Positions 4,827 through 6,367 of a DNA stretch of 6,367 bases are shown one piece after another (positions within the stretch are counted from its first letter, which is position 1; every line of letters starts with the position of its first letter). This stretch comes from Oscillospiraceae bacterium (lineage in GTDB: Bacteria; Bacillota; Clostridia; Oscillospirales; Oscillospiraceae): assembly GCA_021205585.1 (NCBI GenBank), contig JAJPXI010000183.1:1-6367 (forward strand), read 5' to 3'. The notes beneath the pieces were generated by a model. It made no database searches and was not told the origin of the DNA. It saw nothing but the letters and a program-made list of their open reading frames with translations. The translations under genes were made by a program, and so were the position numbers.

Positions 4827-5261
4827 ATGCTGCTGCCTAAGAGAGTCAAATACCGCCGCGTCCACCGCGGCAGGATGAAGGGCAAGGCCACCCGGGGCAA
4901 CACCGTCACCTACGGCGAGTGGGGCCTGCAGGCGCTGGAGCCGGCCTGGATTACCTCCAACCAGATTGAGGCCGCCCGTGTGGCCATGACCCGCCACACC
5001 AAGCGCGGCGGCAAGGTCTGGATTAAGATTTTCCCCGACAAGCCCGTCACCGAAAAACCGGCTGAGACCCGCATGGGCTCCGGCAAGGGCTCCCCGGAGT
5101 ACTGGGTGGCCGTGGTCAAGCCGGGCCGGGTGATGTTTGAAATCGCCGGCGTGTCCGAGGAGACGGCGAAAGAGGCCCTGCGCCTGGCCAGCCACAAGCT
5201 GCCCGTCAAGTGCAAGATTATTCCCCGCGAGGAAGCTGTGGAGGGTGGTGAAGCGCAATGA
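4827..5261 (+). CDS. rplP: 50S ribosomal protein L16 (uL16)
   Basis: L16 binds 23S rRNA near the A-site and the central protuberance and joins late in 50S assembly. The 144-residue product matches the family (136-145). It opens MLLPKRVKYRRVHRGRMKGK and has GNTVTYGEWGLQALEPAWIT, then IEAARVAMTRHTKRGGKVWI, the RMGSGKGSPEYWVAVVKPG loop that reaches toward the tRNA site (about 83-101), and the C-terminal helix EETAKEALRLASHKLPVKCK. It starts immediately after the rpsC stop and overlaps rpmC by 4 bp at its own stop, so it is coupled on both sides. The C-terminal VEGGEAQ is encoded partly by the rpmC ribosome binding site. Confidence 0.98.
   Translation: MLLPKRVKYRRVHRGRMKGKATRGNTVTYGEWGLQALEPAWITSNQIEAARVAMTRHTKRGGKVWIKIFPDKPVTEKPAETRMGSGKGSPEYWVAVVKPGRVMFEIAGVSEETAKEALRLASHKLPVKCKIIPREEAVEGGEAQ
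5240..5250 (+). promoter_or_regulatory. rpmC ribosome binding site inside rplP
   Basis: GGAGGGTGGTG gives GGAGG 13 nt before ATG 5258 and a weaker GGTGGTG 7 nt before it. The best match is farther away than at the other starts, so rpmC probably relies on re-initiation at the ATGA overlap. Confidence 0.65.
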
Positions 5262-5455
5262 AGGCAAGCGAGGTTCGCAAAATGTCCAGCGAGGAGCTGG
5301 AAAAGAAGGAAGTCGAGCTGAAGAAGGACCTGTTCAATCTGCGCCTTCAGCACGCCACCAACCAGCTGGATAACCCCATCCGCATCGCCCAGGTCAAAAA
5401 GGACATCGCCCGGGTCAAGACCGTCCTGCGCGAGCAGCAGCTCGCGGGCCGGTAA
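5258..5455 (+). CDS. rpmC: 50S ribosomal protein L29 (uL29)
   Basis: L29 is a small helical protein next to L23 at the exit-tunnel rim. The 65-residue product has the usual length (about 60-70) and the two-helix antiparallel layout. Helix one covers ASEVRKMSSEELEKKEVELK. The diagnostic LFNLRLQHATNQLDNPIRI follows (about 27-45), and a basic second helix covers VKKDIARVKTVLREQQ. The start overlaps the rplP stop (ATGA). Its TAA stop is followed after one base by AAGGAGG (5457-5463), the rpsQ ribosome binding site. Confidence 0.98.
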   Translation: MKASEVRKMSSEELEKKEVELKKDLFNLRLQHATNQLDNPIRIAQVKKDIARVKTVLREQQLAGR

Positions 5456-5471
5456 GAAGGAGGAATAAAAC

Positions 5472-5732
5472 ATGGAAAACAGAACTTCTTCCCGCAAGAC
5501 CAGAGTTGGCCTGGTGGTCTCCGACAAGATGGACAAGACCGTGGTGGTCGCCATCGCCGACCGGGTGGCCCATCCGCTGTACAAGAAGATTGTCAAGAGA
5601 ACCTACAAGCTCAAGGCCCACGACGAGGCCAACGCCTGCGGCGTGGGCGACCGCGTGCGGGTGATGGAAACCCGCCCCCTGTCCAGGGAGAAACGCTGGC
5701 GCGTGGTCGAAATCCTTGAGAAGGCCAAGTAA
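5472..5732 (+). CDS. rpsQ: 30S ribosomal protein S17 (uS17)
   Basis: S17 is a primary 16S rRNA-binding OB-fold protein in the 30S body. The 86-residue product is of normal length. Clear family segments are RKTRVGLVVSDKMDKTVVVA (8-27), HPLYKKIVKRTYKLKAHDEA (about 34-53), then GVGDRVRVMETRPLSREKRW and the closing RVVEILEKAK. AAGGAGG ends 8 nt before the ATG. The gene ends in the fused stop/ribosome binding site TAAGGAGG (5730-5737) that serves rplN. Confidence 0.98.
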   Translation: MENRTSSRKTRVGLVVSDKMDKTVVVAIADRVAHPLYKKIVKRTYKLKAHDEANACGVGDRVRVMETRPLSREKRWRVVEILEKAK

Positions 5733-5744
5733 GGAGGTGCCGTT

Positions 5745-6113
5745 ATGATTCAGCCTGAAACATATTTGAAGGTTGCCGACAATACCGGCGCCAAGGAGAT
5801 TAAGTGCATCCGCGTGCTGGGCGGCTCCAGGCGCAAGTTCGGCAACATCGGCGACGTCATCGTGGCCTCCGTCCGCAAGGCCCAGCCCGGCGGCGCGGTG
5901 AAAAAGGGCGAGGTGGTCCGCGCCGTCATCGTCCGCACCGCCAAGGGCGTGCGCCGGGCGGACGGCAGCTACGTCCGCTTTGACGAAAACGCAGCCGTTC
6001 TGATTAAGGAAGACAAAAACCCCAGAGGAACCCGCATCTTTGGGCCGGTGGCCCGCGAGCTACGTGAAAAGGATTACATGAAAATCCTCTCGCTGGCTCC
6101 CGAAGTCCTGTAA
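5745..6113 (+). CDS. rplN: 50S ribosomal protein L14 (uL14)
   Basis: L14 binds 23S rRNA at the subunit interface, forms bridges to the 30S subunit and is the docking site for the silencing factor RsfS. The 122-residue product has exactly the common length. It shows LKVADNTGAKEIKCIRVLGG (9-28), GDVIVASVRKAQPGGAVKKG, then VVRAVIVRTAKGVRRADGSY, VRFDENAAVLI, NPRGTRIFGPVARELRE, and a C-terminus ending KILSLAPEVL. The opening MIQPETYLK differs slightly from the frequent MIQQETRLK. The ribosome binding site AAGGAGGTG (5731-5739) is the longest anti-Shine-Dalgarno match in the window. rplX starts 15 nt after the stop. Confidence 0.98.
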   Translation: MIQPETYLKVADNTGAKEIKCIRVLGGSRRKFGNIGDVIVASVRKAQPGGAVKKGEVVRAVIVRTAKGVRRADGSYVRFDENAAVLIKEDKNPRGTRIFGPVARELREKDYMKILSLAPEVL

Positions 6114-6128
6114 GGGGGTAGGAGACGA

Positions 6129-6367
6129 ATGAATAAGATGAGCATCAGGAAGGATGACACCGTCATCGTCCTGTCCGGCAAGGACAAGGGCAAGAAGGGC
6201 AAGGTCATCAGTGTACTGCCCAAGCAGGGCAAGGTGGTGGTCGAGCGGGTCAACATGGTCGTCCGGCACACCAAGCCCCGCCGCCAGGGGGAAGAGGGCG
6301 GCATCCTGCAAAAGGAGGCCCCCCTGTACGCCTGCAAGGTGCAGCGGGTCTGTCCCAAGTGCGACCA
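6129..6367 (+). CDS. rplX: 50S ribosomal protein L24 (uL24), partial, cut by the window end
   Basis: L24 starts 50S assembly by binding the 5' end of 23S rRNA and lies near the tunnel exit. The window holds 79 complete codons of a protein usually about 100-110 residues long; the 3' end is beyond the edge. Residues 10-29 (DTVIVLSGKDKGKKGKVISV) are the KOW motif. The remainder has VVERVNMVVRHTKPRRQGEE, GGILQKEAPLY, and VCPKC, the first half of the usual L24 C-terminal segment. Two starts are possible. ATG 6129 has AGGGGG (6113-6118) at 10 nt and GGAG (6121-6124) at 4 nt. ATG 6138, in frame, has GGAG at 13 nt and would align its Met with the shorter Bacillus protein. I prefer 6129. Confidence 0.95.
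   Translation, partial: MNKMSIRKDDTVIVLSGKDKGKKGKVISVLPKQGKVVVERVNMVVRHTKPRRQGEEGGILQKEAPLYACKVQRVCPKCD

Overview
The window carries the promoter, the 5' leader and the first thirteen genes of the bacterial S10-spc ribosomal protein operon. All genes are on the + strand, in the order rpsJ, rplC, rplD, rplW, rplB, rpsS, rplV, rpsC, rplP, rpmC, rpsQ, rplN and rplX, the last cut by the right edge. The organism is probably a high-GC member of the Clostridia. I would guess Oscillospiraceae/Ruminococcaceae (Flavonifractor-like), because of the tuf-less S10-spc order, very strong AAGGAGG ribosome binding sites before every gene, heavy G/C use at third codon positions, and an L3 with the RLKESHG segment I associate with that family. 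The genus cannot be fixed from sequence reading alone.

Region by region: bases 1-42 hold a perfect inverted repeat that looks like the terminator of an unseen upstream gene. Bases 64-119 hold a strong sigma-A promoter: a tandem 11-bp A-tract repeat upstream, TTGACA, an 18-bp spacer, and a TG-extended TATACT. Bases 120-383 are a GC-rich untranslated leader of about 260 nt with several hairpins, including a terminator-like stem followed by TTTCTTTC that could be an attenuator. From 384 on the genes are packed tightly. Gaps are 0-19 bp or 4-bp ATGA overlaps, except a 127-bp structured spacer between rpsJ and rplC.

The products assemble together. S10, S19, S3 and S17 go to the 30S subunit; L3, L4, L23, L2, L22, L16, L29, L14 and L24 go to the 50S subunit. 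One promoter plus translational coupling (overlapping starts and stops, Shine-Dalgarno sequences inside the preceding gene, stop codons fused to Shine-Dalgarno sequences) would keep their output balanced.

The genes are ordinary, intact housekeeping genes and I see no undescribed multi-gene system. The points worth a second look are the leader RNA, the structured rpsJ-rplC spacer, a 9-residue tandem duplication at the L3 C-terminus, and a 70-residue Arg/Asn/Gly-rich tail on S3.
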